Positions 8,996-18,131 are shown, counted from the stretch's first letter. The stretch is 64,000 nucleotides of DNA from Klebsiella spallanzanii (GCF_902158555.1 NZ_CABGGS010000002.1:62001-126000); one strand, 5' to 3'. The notes: generated by a model from the sequence alone, not told the origin. Numbers and translations: made by a program.

Positions 8996-10936
8996 TTAGT
9001 AATCCCGCGCCTGAGCGCGTTTTTCATTAATCATTTCGGCCACTTTGCGGATCCGCTCGGACAGTGCCGACTGCGCGACGCCGACGTTCCACCAGCTGCC
9101 GTATTTGTGCACCATGGTTTTCGGCAGCACTTTAATGTCGATCAGGGTGCTGACGGTTTCGCGGCGTGCGGCATCCAGCGCATGGCGTAGCTCATCGAGC
9201 GTCGTGACGCGCCAGGTTTTGCAGCCGTAGCCGGAAGCGACGGTGGCGAAATCTACCGGTACCAGGCCACCCTGCAGCTGGCCAGACTCGGCGCAGCGGA
9301 AGCGGAATTCGGTGCCGAAGCTGTCCATTCCATGTTCCATTTGCAGGTTGTTAATGCAGCCGTTAGCCATGTTGTCGAGCAGCACGATGTTGATCTTCGC
9401 GCGCTCCTGCAGGGAGGTCACCAGCTCGGAGTGCAGCATCATGAACGAGCCGTCGCCGACCAGTGAATAGACCTCACTTTGCGGCTGGGCTAACTTCACA
9501 CCCAACGCGGCGCTGACTTCATAGCCCATGCAGGAATAGCCGTATTCCACGTGATAAGTGTTGGTTGCCCGGTTACGCCAGACGCGCTGCAGGTCTCCCG
9601 GCAGGCTTCCCGCCGCCGCCACAATCACCGCATCCGCCGGTAGCGTTTCATTTAACACGCCGAGAACGCTGCTTTGCGTCAGGGTTGAGTCGGTTATCTG
9701 GCGGAATTCGCGATACACCGATTCACGATCCAGATGGTCGTCAATTTCTGGTACAAAAGATTTTTCCTGCCACACCGCCTGGTAAACGCGCTGAGTCTCT
9801 TTCAACTGGCGGCTCTGTACGCTTTCGATCTGCTCGCCCCACGCGGCCTGCCAGGTATCGCCGGACAGGGCGTCATCCAGGGCATCAAGGGCTTCACGGG
9901 CATCCGCCAGCATCGGAATACCATCGAGCTTCCAGGCATCGAAGTTGCTGACGTTAATATTGAGGAAGCGCACGCCCGGATGCTGGAAAATCCATTTCGA
10001 CGAGGTGGTGAAATCGCTGAAACGCGTGCCGAGGCCAATCACTAAATCCGCCTCTTTCGCCAGCAGGTTTGCCGCCAGGCAGCCAGTTTCCCCGACGCCG
10101 CCAACGTTAAACGGATGCGAAGAGACCACGCTACCCTTCCCGGCCTGAGTTTCGGCAAACGGAACGCCATAGCGTTCGGCAAAACGGGTCAACGCCTCGC
10201 CTGCACCGGAGTATTTCACCCCGCCGCCGCAGACAATCAGCGGCTTACGGCTGGCTTTAATCGCCGCAACCGCATCCGCCAACTGCGCGGCGCTGGCCGG
10301 GCGACGGTCAAGACGATGTACGCGACGGGTAAAGAAGGACTCTGGATAATCCCAGGCTTCGCCCTGGACGTCCTGCGGCAGACACAGGGTAACTGCACCG
10401 GTTTCCGCCGGATCGGTCAGCACGCGCATCGCGTTGATGCAGGCGCTCATCAGCTGTTCCGGGCGGGTAATGCGATCCCAGTATTTGCTCACTGCACGAA
10501 ACGCGTCGTTGGTGGTAATGCTCAGGTCATGACTCTGTTCAATTTGCTGTAAAACAGGATCCGGCTGGCGAGTGGCGAACACATCGCCAGGCAGCAGCAG
10601 CAGAGGGATACGGTTGGCGGTAGCCGTTGCGGCAGCGGTAATCATGTTCGCCGCGCCGGGGCCGATAGAAGAGGTGCAGGCAATTATCTGACGGCGCAGG
10701 GACTGTCTGGCAAAACCGGTCGCGGCATGTGCCATCCCTTGCTCGTTACGCCCTTGATAGACCCGCATTTCACCGCTGTCTTGTTCCAGAGCTTGACCCA
10801 GCCCCAGAACGTTGCCGTGGCCAAAGATAGCAAAGATGCCTTTTACGAATTTATGCTCTTCGCCATCCACTTCCAGGTACTGGTTATCCAGGAACTTCAC
10901 CAGCGCCTGCGCCATTGTCAGTCTCAGTTTGCCCAT
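8996..10936 (-). CDS. iolD: 3D-(3,5/4)-trihydroxycyclohexane-1,2-dione hydrolase IolD
   Basis: Thiamine-diphosphate enzyme that opens the ring of the diketone made by IolE, yielding 5-deoxy-D-glucuronate. It is 646 residues from the ATG at 10936, with AAGGA nine bases upstream; an in-frame TTG at 10945 is too close to that site. Three TPP-fold domains are present: the conserved Glu in [16 protein letters not shown], a central domain ([16 protein letters not shown]) and the cofactor motif beginning GDGSFMM and ending CINN. It is the first gene of the leftward operon and diverges from iolC. Confidence 0.95.
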   Translation of the reverse strand: MGKLRLTMAQALVKFLDNQYLEVDGEEHKFVKGIFAIFGHGNVLGLGQALEQDSGEMRVYQGRNEQGMAHAATGFARQSLRRQIIACTSSIGPGAANMITAAATATANRIPLLLLPGDVFATRQPDPVLQQIEQSHDLSITTNDAFRAVSKYWDRITRPEQLMSACINAMRVLTDPAETGAVTLCLPQDVQGEAWDYPESFFTRRVHRLDRRPASAAQLADAVAAIKASRKPLIVCGGGVKYSGAGEALTRFAERYGVPFAETQAGKGSVVSSHPFNVGGVGETGCLAANLLAKEADLVIGLGTRFSDFTTSSKWIFQHPGVRFLNINVSNFDAWKLDGIPMLADAREALDALDDALSGDTWQAAWGEQIESVQSRQLKETQRVYQAVWQEKSFVPEIDDHLDRESVYREFRQITDSTLTQSSVLGVLNETLPADAVIVAAAGSLPGDLQRVWRNRATNTYHVEYGYSCMGYEVSAALGVKLAQPQSEVYSLVGDGSFMMLHSELVTSLQERAKINIVLLDNMANGCINNLQMEHGMDSFGTEFRFRCAESGQLQGGLVPVDFATVASGYGCKTWRVTTLDELRHALDAARRETVSTLIDIKVLPKTMVHKYGSWWNVGVAQSALSERIRKVAEMINEKRAQARDY

Positions 10937-11086
10937 GTTGCCCAATCCTTATTGTTCAGTATTTGCGTGTGAGTTCCCGTTTGCCCTGCACAGCGATACA
11001 AGCGATGAGTCAGGGAAATCGTTAACGTCACTGGAATACTTTTGGATTATAGGCAAACATTTTTTTCATTAAATAGAAATACAGAA

Positions 11087-11096
11087 GAAATATTTC
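11087..11096. promoter_or_regulatory. GAAATATTTC palindrome, possible IolR site
   Basis: A perfect 10-bp palindrome about 150 bases upstream of iolD. It has the two GAAAT/ATTTC half sites with no spacer, unlike the other copies, so it is a weaker candidate. Confidence 0.3.
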
Positions 11097-11335
11097 ATTT
11101 TGCGAGAGGGATCAAACTCTCTATGCATTTCACCCGTTTCATTGGCATCCTGCATACGGGATGACGCTCAATTTACGAGGTTTTTTCTTTGATATCCCCT
11201 TAAAAATCATAGGTAAAGGAAGATACTGTACTCACCTCTGTTCTATTTTCAGTCACCGTGCAGGATCTTAGGCAGAATGAGGCTCAGCGCGGCATAGTGG
11301 TATATCCCTCACATTTTTGGTTTTTTAATTTCGAT

Positions 11336-11371
11336 CTAGTTTGCAAATGAAATATTTATTTCTCAAACTAG
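11336..11371. promoter_or_regulatory. nested dyad with GAAAT-N4-ATTTC core, candidate IolR operator
   Basis: The inner element GAAATATTTATTTC (11349-11362) is flanked by the perfect inverted arms CTAGTTTG (11336-11343) and CAAACTAG (11364-11371). The same GAAAT-N4-ATTTC core occurs in the iolA/iolI gap at 16947. Position upstream of iolC fits an operator; the outer arms could also form an RNA hairpin in the iolC leader. Confidence 0.5.
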
Positions 11372-11462
11372 GGGGTAACCAATAACCCTCAGGCTGTTTT
11401 CGGAGACGCTGTCGGCATTCCGACTCTTCCGTACAGCAGAAATGCAAAAGGAAACCCTAGCT

Positions 11463-13376
11463 ATGAATGCAGCAGTAAAGCGACTCGATGTCATCTGTAT
11501 TGGCCGGGTGGCAGTCGATCTCTATGCCCAGCAGATTGGCGCGAGGCTGGAAGATGTTGCCAGTTTTTCTAAATACCTGGGTGGCTCTTCCGGCAACGTC
11601 GCCTTCGGCACCGCCATTCAGGGATTAAAATCGGCGATGCTTGCCCGCGTGGGCGATGAACACAATGGCCGTTTTTTACGTGAAACGCTTAGCCGCGCCG
11701 GCGTCGATACGGAATACTTAATCACGGATAAGCAACGCCTGACGGCGTTAGTGATGCTGGGGATTAAAGATCAGGAGACATTCCCGCTGATTTTTTACCG
11801 CGATAACTGCGCCGATATGGCTTTATCGCCAGAAGACATTAAAGAAGAGTACATCGCATCTTCCCGGGCCCTGGCGGTAACCGGCACGCACCTTTCACAC
11901 GCCAACACGCGTGAAGCGGTACTGAAAGCGCTGGAATATGCCCGCCGTCACGGCCTGCGTACCGCGCTGGATATCGACTATCGCCCGGTGCTCTGGGGGC
12001 TAACTTCTTTAGGCGATGGTGAAACGCGTTTCGTTGAGTCGGGCCAGGTGACCAGCCAGCTTCAGGAAGTCCTGCATCTGTTCGATTTAGTCGTCGGCAC
12101 AGAAGAAGAGTTCCATATTGCTGGAGGCAGTACCGATACGCTGACCGCGTTGAAAAACGTGCGTAACGCCACGAAAGCAACGCTGGTTTGCAAACGCGGT
12201 CCGATGGGCTGTGTGGTACTGGAAGGCGCCATTCCTGACAGCTGGGATAGCGTACCGCTACAGCAAGGTGTGCGTGTAGAAGTGCTTAACGTACTGGGTG
12301 CTGGCGATGCCTTTATGTCCGGCCTGCTGCGCGGCTGGCTTAACGATGAAGGCTGGGAGCAGGCCTGTCGCTATGCTAACGCCTGCGGCGCGCTGGTCGT
12401 ATCACGCCACGGCTGTGCGCCAGCGATGCCGACCAAAGTCGAACTTGATGACTACCTGTCGCGGGCAGAATCGGTCCCGCGTCCGGATATCGACGACCGC
12501 CTTAACCACCTCCATCGCGTCACCAGCCGCCGTCAGGCGTGGCCGGAGCTGTGCATCTTCGCCTTTGACCACCGTAAGCAGTTGTCGGATCTCGCTCAGG
12601 AAACCGGGCGTAATGAATCCTGCATTCCACAGCTGAAGCTATTGCTGCTGGCGGCTGCGGAAAGCGCAGCCAAAGAAGCCGGTCTTGATGGACGCAGCGG
12701 TATCCTCGCCGATGGCACCTACGGTCAAAGCTCGCTGAATGCCATCACCGGCAAGGGATGGTGGATCGGTCGGCCGATCGAAATGCCGAGCTCGCGCCCG
12801 CTGCGACTGGAGCATGGCAACATCGGTTCCCAGCTGATCGACTGGCCGCTGGAGCACGTGGTGAAATGCCTGGTCTTCTATCATCCGGCCGATCCGGCTG
12901 AGCTGCGCGCCGAGCAGGATGCGCTGCTGCTGGAAGTCTGGCAGGCGTGCAATAAATCCGGGCATGAGCTGCTGCTGGAAATCATCCTGCCGGAGAACGG
13001 CCCGGATAAAGATGAACGCCATTACCACGATATGCTGGAGCACTTCTATCAGCTCGGCATTCAGCCGGACTGGTGGAAGCTGCCGCCGCTATCTAGCGTT
13101 CAGTGGGAGAAAATCAGCAAGCTTATCGAACGCGAAGATAGCTGGTGCCGCGGGATCCTGATCCTCGGTCTGGACGCGCCATCAGATCGCCTGCGCGCCG
13201 GTTTTGCCGAAGCGGCGAAGCACCCGATGATCAAAGGCTTTGCCGTCGGTCGTACCATCTTTGGCCAGCCGTCGCGCCGCTGGATGCAGGGAGAACTGAG
13301 CGACGAGGCGCTGATTGACGAAGTGAAACGCAACTATCTCACGCTCATCGGCTACTGGCGCGAAGCCCGCGGCTGA
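11463..13376 (+). CDS. iolC: IolC: 5-dehydro-2-deoxygluconokinase fused to a DUF2090 domain
   Basis: Bifunctional 637-residue protein. The N-terminal part (about 1-330) is a PfkB/ribokinase-type kinase with the GGSSGN substrate motif and the catalytic GAGDAF motif (279-284); it phosphorylates 5-dehydro-2-deoxy-D-gluconate. The C-terminal part (about 335-637) is a DUF2090 domain starting LCIFAFDHR and including KCLVFYHP and FAVGRTIFGQP, resembling class I aldolase barrels. No separate iolJ aldolase gene is seen here, so the C-terminal domain probably performs the aldolase step to dihydroxyacetone phosphate and malonate semialdehyde; this is inference. The start ATG at 11463 has AAAGGA ten bases upstream, better than the ATG at 11442. 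Confidence 0.92.
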   Translation: MNAAVKRLDVICIGRVAVDLYAQQIGARLEDVASFSKYLGGSSGNVAFGTAIQGLKSAMLARVGDEHNGRFLRETLSRAGVDTEYLITDKQRLTALVMLGIKDQETFPLIFYRDNCADMALSPEDIKEEYIASSRALAVTGTHLSHANTREAVLKALEYARRHGLRTALDIDYRPVLWGLTSLGDGETRFVESGQVTSQLQEVLHLFDLVVGTEEEFHIAGGSTDTLTALKNVRNATKATLVCKRGPMGCVVLEGAIPDSWDSVPLQQGVRVEVLNVLGAGDAFMSGLLRGWLNDEGWEQACRYANACGALVVSRHGCAPAMPTKVELDDYLSRAESVPRPDIDDRLNHLHRVTSRRQAWPELCIFAFDHRKQLSDLAQETGRNESCIPQLKLLLLAAAESAAKEAGLDGRSGILADGTYGQSSLNAITGKGWWIGRPIEMPSSRPLRLEHGNIGSQLIDWPLEHVVKCLVFYHPADPAELRAEQDALLLEVWQACNKSGHELLLEIILPENGPDKDERHYHDMLEHFYQLGIQPDWWKLPPLSSVQWEKISKLIEREDSWCRGILILGLDAPSDRLRAGFAEAAKHPMIKGFAVGRTIFGQPSRRWMQGELSDEALIDEVKRNYLTLIGYWREARG

Positions 13377-13387
13377 TTCTAACCCGA

Positions 13388-13420
13388 CCCGCATCCTCTC
13401 CAGAAGATGCGGGCTTTTTT
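13388..13420 (+). terminator. iolC terminator
   Basis: An 8-bp stem CCCGCATC/GATGCGGG (13388-13395, 13406-13413) followed by C and six T, 12 bases after the iolC stop. It separates iolC from iolR. Confidence 0.88.
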
Positions 13421-13430
13421 CTGGATCTTC

Positions 13431-13453
13431 GTGAAATGAATCGCGTATTTCAC
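13431..13453. promoter_or_regulatory. inverted repeat upstream of iolR, possible autoregulatory site
   Basis: GTGAAAT (13431-13437) and ATTTCAC (13447-13453) are perfect inverted arms with a 9-base spacer, 75 bases before iolR. The half site is the same GAAAT as in the other iol dyads but the spacing differs. Confidence 0.35.
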
Positions 13454-13527
13454 CGTAGTGAATGAAAAATTCGCTTCATTTGATACACTGGAAATTATAT
13501 TCCTTCCATTTTCTCAGAGCGCAATCT

Positions 13528-14385
13528 ATGGCCAATAATCCGACCCAACTTACCATCTTGCAGGATGAAATCAGGCGTCGCTACGACACGTTAAGCAAAC
13601 GCCTGAAACAGGTAGCCCGTTATATTCTGGATAACAGTAATAGCGTGGCTTTTGACACCGTGGCCTCTATCGCGCAACAAGCTGACGTTCCCCCTTCCAC
13701 GCTGATTCGCTTCGCTAATGCTTTCGGCTTTAGCGGTTTCAACGAAATGAAGCAGATGTTCAAGCAGCATCTGATGGAAGAGACGGCTAACTACACCGAG
13801 CGTGCGCGTCTGTTCCGCCAGACCACCACGGATGACGCGACCCCGCCGGAAACGCCGACCGAAATTCTTAATATGTTCACTATGGTCAATACGCAGGCGT
13901 TACAGCAATTGGCCATGCAGACCTCCGGCGACGAACTTCAGCGTGCGGTAGCGCTGCTGGCGGAAGCGGAGAATATCTACGTTATCGGCCTGCGCCGCTC
14001 TTTTAGCGTCGCCTCCTACCTGACCTATGCCTTGCGCCATCTGGACCGGAAGGCATTCCTTATTGATGGTTTGGGCGGTATGTTCACCGAGCAGTTAAGC
14101 CTGGTAGGACCGAAGGATGTGGTTGTCGCAGTGAGCTTCTCGCCTTATGCACGTGAAGTGGTTGAACTGGTTGAGCTGGGCGCGCAGCGCAAAGCCCGAC
14201 AGATAGCCATTACCGACAGCCAGGTCAGCCCGCTTGCGGCCTTCAGCGACGTTTGCTTTGTGGTGCGCGAGGCGCAGGTTGATGGTTTCCGTTCGCAGGT
14301 GGCATCGCTGTGCCTGGCCCAGACGCTGGCGGTTTCTCTGGCGCTAAACAGCAGCAAAGATTCAGAAACAAAACAGCTGGCCTAG
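13528..14385 (+). CDS. iolR: inositol catabolism repressor IolR, RpiR family
   Basis: RpiR-type regulator of 285 residues. The N-terminal winged-helix HTH covers about 1-77 (ARYILDNSNSVAFDTVASIAQQADVPPSTLIRF contains it, beginning at the HTH helices), and a SIS sugar-phosphate-binding domain follows from about 120 (NIYVIGLRRSFSVA, VVVAVSFSPYAREVVE). SIS-type IolR proteins repress iol genes until a phosphorylated inositol intermediate binds. The ATG at 13528 is preferred over the longer frame from 13462 because RpiR homology begins there; its ribosome binding site is weak. It has its own gap after the iolC terminator. Confidence 0.9.
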   Translation: MANNPTQLTILQDEIRRRYDTLSKRLKQVARYILDNSNSVAFDTVASIAQQADVPPSTLIRFANAFGFSGFNEMKQMFKQHLMEETANYTERARLFRQTTTDDATPPETPTEILNMFTMVNTQALQQLAMQTSGDELQRAVALLAEAENIYVIGLRRSFSVASYLTYALRHLDRKAFLIDGLGGMFTEQLSLVGPKDVVVAVSFSPYAREVVELVELGAQRKARQIAITDSQVSPLAAFSDVCFVVREAQVDGFRSQVASLCLAQTLAVSLALNSSKDSETKQLA

Positions 14386-14399
14386 GTCTTTCGCCTTTT

Positions 14400-14432
14400 C
14401 CGGGGGCGGCGCGCTGCGCCTGCCCGGGCTAC
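14400..14432. repeat. REP-type palindrome
   Basis: A GC-rich imperfect palindrome ending GCCCGGGCTAC, of the same type as units at 32821 and 43485. It follows iolR. Confidence 0.6.
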
Positions 14433-14481
14433 CAAACCTCGTTTTCACGGGTTCACGGGCTGACAAACAATGGATAAATTT

Positions 14482-14514
14482 AAGGCCGGTTAGCATCGCT
14501 AGCCGGCCTTTTTA
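14482..14514 (+). terminator. iolR terminator, convergent with iolB
   Basis: A 13-bp stem with one G-T pair (14482-14494 against 14498-14510), loop ATC, followed by a T run continuing to 14513. It lies between the converging iolR and iolB genes and could serve both. Confidence 0.85.
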
Positions 14515-14527
14515 TCATTAATAGAGG

Positions 14528-15337
14528 TTAATCGTGGCGAGGATAATCAGGGCTGTTGATCCATGCGTGATCCTCTTCCCAGGTGAACATCCATTTGCGG
14601 TCCGGACCAGCCATCACGTTCAGATAGTAACTATCATAACCGGCAATCGCCGCTACCGGATGATAACCGCGTGGGACCATGACTACATCGTGGTTATAAG
14701 GCGCCATGCAAGCATCCAGGCTGCGGTCATCGGTATAGACGCGCTGGAACGCGAAGCCCTGCGGCGGATCGAAACGATGGTAGTAGGTCTCTTCCAACTG
14801 GGTTTCCTGTCCCGGCAGCGCCGTATCGTGCTTATGCGACGGCCATGAGCTGGTCGCGCCTTCACCGGTGTAAACCTCTACCACCAGCAGGCAATCTGCC
14901 TGCACGTTATCCGGCAGGATATTGTGCACCAGGCGCTGGTTGCGCCCTTTACCACGATGCTCCACGCCCACGTCCTGCGGGGAAATCACTCGCGCCGGAA
15001 GCGTTCCTTTCCCCGGCGCGCTGCATACCGCCAGTTCAAGATCGGAATCTGCCGTTACTTCGACTTTATCCTGCGGCGGTACGTAGACTGACCAGGGTGG
15101 CGTCCGCTCAAACGGCGACATTCGCTTGCCCAGGTTTGGAAAGTCTGCCTTCGTGGTTTTTACCGAAGCTAGCCCGGCAACCAGCACCAGGCACAGTTCG
15201 CGATCGCCGCTTTCCAGGGTAACGGTTTGCCCTTTCTTTAACATCCAGACATCAAAGCCAATATATTTCCACCCCGCGCTCTGCGGGGTGATGTGCTGGA
15301 TCTGCCCTTCTTGTTTTGCTTTAGCCAGTAAAGACAT
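14528..15337 (-). CDS. iolB: 5-deoxy-glucuronate isomerase IolB
   Basis: Isomerises 5-deoxy-D-glucuronate to 5-dehydro-2-deoxy-D-gluconate, between IolD and IolC in the pathway. It is 269 residues, the usual family length, and has two cupin-like halves. Metal-binding residues are recognisable in SWPSHKHDT with Glu in QLEETYYHRF, typical of IolB, and VPRGYHPV further on. It is transcribed leftward 18 bases after iolA, so the two form an iolA-iolB operon. Confidence 0.93.
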   Translation of the reverse strand: MSLLAKAKQEGQIQHITPQSAGWKYIGFDVWMLKKGQTVTLESGDRELCLVLVAGLASVKTTKADFPNLGKRMSPFERTPPWSVYVPPQDKVEVTADSDLELAVCSAPGKGTLPARVISPQDVGVEHRGKGRNQRLVHNILPDNVQADCLLVVEVYTGEGATSSWPSHKHDTALPGQETQLEETYYHRFDPPQGFAFQRVYTDDRSLDACMAPYNHDVVMVPRGYHPVAAIAGYDSYYLNVMAGPDRKWMFTWEEDHAWINSPDYPRHD

Positions 15338-15355
15338 GGCGCTCTCCTTCGCCGA

Positions 15356-16861
15356 TTAGCCTAACGTCGGCATACTAAATTCAGATACGGTGTGCTGACC
15401 TTGCGGCCAGCGGACGGTGGCGGTTTTCATACGAGTATAGAAACGCACGCCATCCGGCCCATGCACGTTCAGTGCGCCAAATACGGAGCGTTTCCAGCCG
15501 CCAAAGCTATGGAAGGCCATTGGAACAGGTACCGGTACGTTGACCCCAACCATTCCGGCCTGGACATCATGTACAAATTCTCGAGCAGTGTGGCCATTAC
15601 TGGTAAAGACGGCGCTACCGTTGCCGAACTCATGGCTGTTCACCAGCTCCAGCGCGCTGTGGTAATCCGCCACGCGGACAATCCCCAGCACCGGGCCAAA
15701 AATCTCTTCGCGCCAGATAGTCATCTCCGGCGTCACGTGGTCGAACAGCGTTCCGCCGACGTAGTACCCCTCTTCAAACCCGGAGACCTTCAGCTTACGT
15801 CCATCGACCACCAGCGTAGCCCCTTCGCTGGCGCCCTTATCGATATAGCCCAGCACTTTTTTCTGGTGAGTATCAGAAACGACCGGACCCATTTCGTTCT
15901 CTTCTTTGCCACGCATACAGCCTGGACCGACCTTCAGCGACTCCACCAGCGGTTTCAGGCGCGCAATCAGCTTATCTGCTGTTTCATCACCCACGGCCAC
16001 CACCACCGGCAACGCCATGCAGCGCTCGCCCGCAGAACCGAACGCGCCGCCCATAATGGCATTGACGGTGGCATCAAGATCGGCGTCTGGCATAACAATC
16101 GCGTGGTTTTTCGCGGCGCCGAATGCCTGAACTCGCTTACCATAAGCGCTGGCGGTTTTATAAATATGCTCTGCGACGCCGGAAGAGCCCACAAAGCTTA
16201 CCGCCGCGATACGCGGGTCTCTGTAGAGCTGTTCAGCATCTTCATTACTACAATGCACCACGTTAAAAACGCCATCCGGCAGGCCTGCTTCTTTCAGCAG
16301 TTCAGCCATACGCACTGCGGCAGTAGGCGCCAGCGCGGGCGGCTTGAGGACAAAGCTGTTCCCGCAGGCCAGCGCCAGCGGGAACATCCACATCGGCACC
16401 ATCGCCGGGAAGTTAAACGGCGTAATTCCCGCCACCACGCCCAGCGGCTGCATCAGCGAATAGCTGTCAACGCCGGTACCGACATCCGATGAGAATTCCC
16501 CTTTGATCAGATGCGGAATGCCGCAGGCAAACTCAACGACTTCCATGCCGCGGGTCAGCTCACCCAGCGCGTCAGAAAAGACTTTACCGTGTTCGCTGAC
16601 GATAATCCCCGCCAGTTCTTCAGCATGCTGTTCAAGTAACATTTTAAAATTGAACATCACGCGGGCGCGACGCAGCGGCGTGGTACGTGACCAGCCTTCA
16701 AAAGCATCGCGTGCAACCTGAATCGCGTCAGACACTTCCTGCGCGGTCGATAGCGTGACTTCGCGGACCACTTTGCCCGTCGCGGGGTCGAAAACCGGCA
16801 TCGTATTGTTGCTGGCGCTGGTAACGGTTTTCCCGCCAATAAAGTTTCCTGTGATAGTCAT
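15356..16861 (-). CDS. iolA: malonate/methylmalonate-semialdehyde dehydrogenase IolA
   Basis: CoA-acylating aldehyde dehydrogenase of 501 residues that turns malonate semialdehyde into acetyl-CoA and CO2, the last step of inositol catabolism. The catalytic Cys281 lies in GSAGERCMA. The position where hydrolytic aldehyde dehydrogenases carry the general-base Glu is Phe247 (VQAFGAAKNH), as expected for the CoA-dependent group. It is the first gene of the leftward iolA-iolB operon, divergent from iolI. A second enzyme of the same family is at 61535. Confidence 0.93.
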   Translation of the reverse strand: MTITGNFIGGKTVTSASNNTMPVFDPATGKVVREVTLSTAQEVSDAIQVARDAFEGWSRTTPLRRARVMFNFKMLLEQHAEELAGIIVSEHGKVFSDALGELTRGMEVVEFACGIPHLIKGEFSSDVGTGVDSYSLMQPLGVVAGITPFNFPAMVPMWMFPLALACGNSFVLKPPALAPTAAVRMAELLKEAGLPDGVFNVVHCSNEDAEQLYRDPRIAAVSFVGSSGVAEHIYKTASAYGKRVQAFGAAKNHAIVMPDADLDATVNAIMGGAFGSAGERCMALPVVVAVGDETADKLIARLKPLVESLKVGPGCMRGKEENEMGPVVSDTHQKKVLGYIDKGASEGATLVVDGRKLKVSGFEEGYYVGGTLFDHVTPEMTIWREEIFGPVLGIVRVADYHSALELVNSHEFGNGSAVFTSNGHTAREFVHDVQAGMVGVNVPVPVPMAFHSFGGWKRSVFGALNVHGPDGVRFYTRMKTATVRWPQGQHTVSEFSMPTLG

Positions 16862-17222
16862 GCTCTCGCCTCATATGTATGGGGTATCGGGGGCCAACGC
16901 AGTACGGCCCATTACTGGATCTGCTGTGCTATAACCGTAGTAAAATGAAATTAATATTTCAATATTGAGTGATAATGAAATTCCATTTTGGTGATGACGG
17001 TCGCAATTTCTTGTAAGAAAATGTCGTCTCACGGGTTAAATCACTACCGGAAGAGATTAGACGTAGCGCCTTCTACAACCTGCTGCAATATAAGCGCAGC
17101 AGAAAACTATTTTGCGAGTCAGCTCAAAAATACGCCATTTCATACATTGCTAATTTTGGAATAAATGTTTTGACTATAGAGCAATCGAACGAACCCGATC
17201 CCTACGTTTCAGGAGAGTCAAA
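16862..17222. promoter_or_regulatory. divergent iolA/iolI control region
   Basis: A 361-base gap without genes. It is AT-rich near iolA and contains TGAAATTAATATTTCA (16946-16961), a 16-bp perfect palindrome with the GAAAT-N4-ATTTC core also found upstream of iolC, and therefore a likely IolR operator. The half near iolI ends with AGGAG, its ribosome binding site. Confidence 0.6.
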
Positions 17223-18044
17223 ATGGCTATTGCATCGCAACGTTTCTGCATCAACCGCAAGATCGCCCCTTCACTCAGTATTGAAGCCTTCTTTCGGCTG
17301 GTGAACAGCCTTGGACTAAACAAAGTCGAGCTACGTAACGACCTCCCCAGTGGAAAAGTGACCGACGACCTGAGCCACCAGCAGGTTCGCGAACTGGCTG
17401 ATCGCTACCATATTGAGATCCTTACCATCAACGCGGTCTACCCTTTCAACTGCCGTACCGAAGAGGTTCGCAACCTGACTGAGTCGCTGCTAAAAGAAGC
17501 GAAAGGCGTCGGCGCGAAATCGCTGGTACTGTGTCCGCTGAATGACGGCACTACGGTGCCGGCAAGCGAGACCCTCAGCGCGCTGCGCGACCTGGCGCCG
17601 CTATTTGCCTTTTACGGCGTTCAGGGACTGGTTGAGCCGCTCGGCTTCCCGCAAAGTTCACTGCGCTCCTCAGCGCAGGCGCAAACGCTGATCCACGACG
17701 CACGGGTGCCGTTTAAATTGCTGATTGATACCTTCCATCATCATCTCTACCCGCAGGCAGATGAGGAATTTACCCAAGTGGATGTCGGCGAAATCGGTCT
17801 GGTACATCTTTCCGGCGTAGAGGATACCCGCCCACGCGAAACGCTTACCGATAACGAGCGCATTATGCTGACAGCAAAAGACCAGCTGCAAAGCTGCGAG
17901 CAGGTCAAAAACCTGGAAGCACGCGGCTATCAGGGCGTTTATGCCTTCGAGCCCTTCTCGCCGGAGCTGGCAAACTGGAGTGAGGACGATATCCGCCGTG
18001 AAATTGAGCAGAGCATCGCATTAATTCAGCGCCACTGCGCCTGA
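17223..18044 (+). CDS. iolI: 2-keto-myo-inositol isomerase IolI
   Basis: A 273-residue xylose-isomerase-like TIM barrel that interconverts inosose isomers and lets D-chiro-inositol enter the pathway. Metal-binding motifs align with Bacillus IolI: the Glu in LVEPLGFPQ, Asp-X-X-His in LLIDTFHHHLY, His in LVHLSGVED and the final Glu in YAFEPFSPE. Length matches IolI (about 278). It stands alone rightward, diverging from iolA, and ends the iol cluster before yjgR. Confidence 0.85.
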   Translation: MAIASQRFCINRKIAPSLSIEAFFRLVNSLGLNKVELRNDLPSGKVTDDLSHQQVRELADRYHIEILTINAVYPFNCRTEEVRNLTESLLKEAKGVGAKSLVLCPLNDGTTVPASETLSALRDLAPLFAFYGVQGLVEPLGFPQSSLRSSAQAQTLIHDARVPFKLLIDTFHHHLYPQADEEFTQVDVGEIGLVHLSGVEDTRPRETLTDNERIMLTAKDQLQSCEQVKNLEARGYQGVYAFEPFSPELANWSEDDIRREIEQSIALIQRHCA

Positions 18045-18131
18045 AGCGAGTAGACACCGGCGTGCGTGATTTCCCCCCCGTTTGCGGTCAGGTTGCCTAT
18101 ACTCGCAGCAGGATAAATGGAGAAATCGATG

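Larger units (their letters stand above)
10937..11462. promoter_or_regulatory. divergent iolD/iolC control region
   Basis: This 526-base gap has no gene. It is AT-rich and holds two dyads of the GAAAT...ATTTC type listed separately, plus a long untranslated leader before iolC. It should carry back-to-back promoters for the leftward iolDGHE operon and for iolC, probably repressed by IolR in the absence of an inositol intermediate. No single promoter pair stands out clearly enough to call. Confidence 0.7.

Noticed and set aside
15392-16492. 366-residue open frame on the plus strand
   Set aside because: Antisense to iolA, rich in His/Arg as usual for shadow frames, without a start signal.
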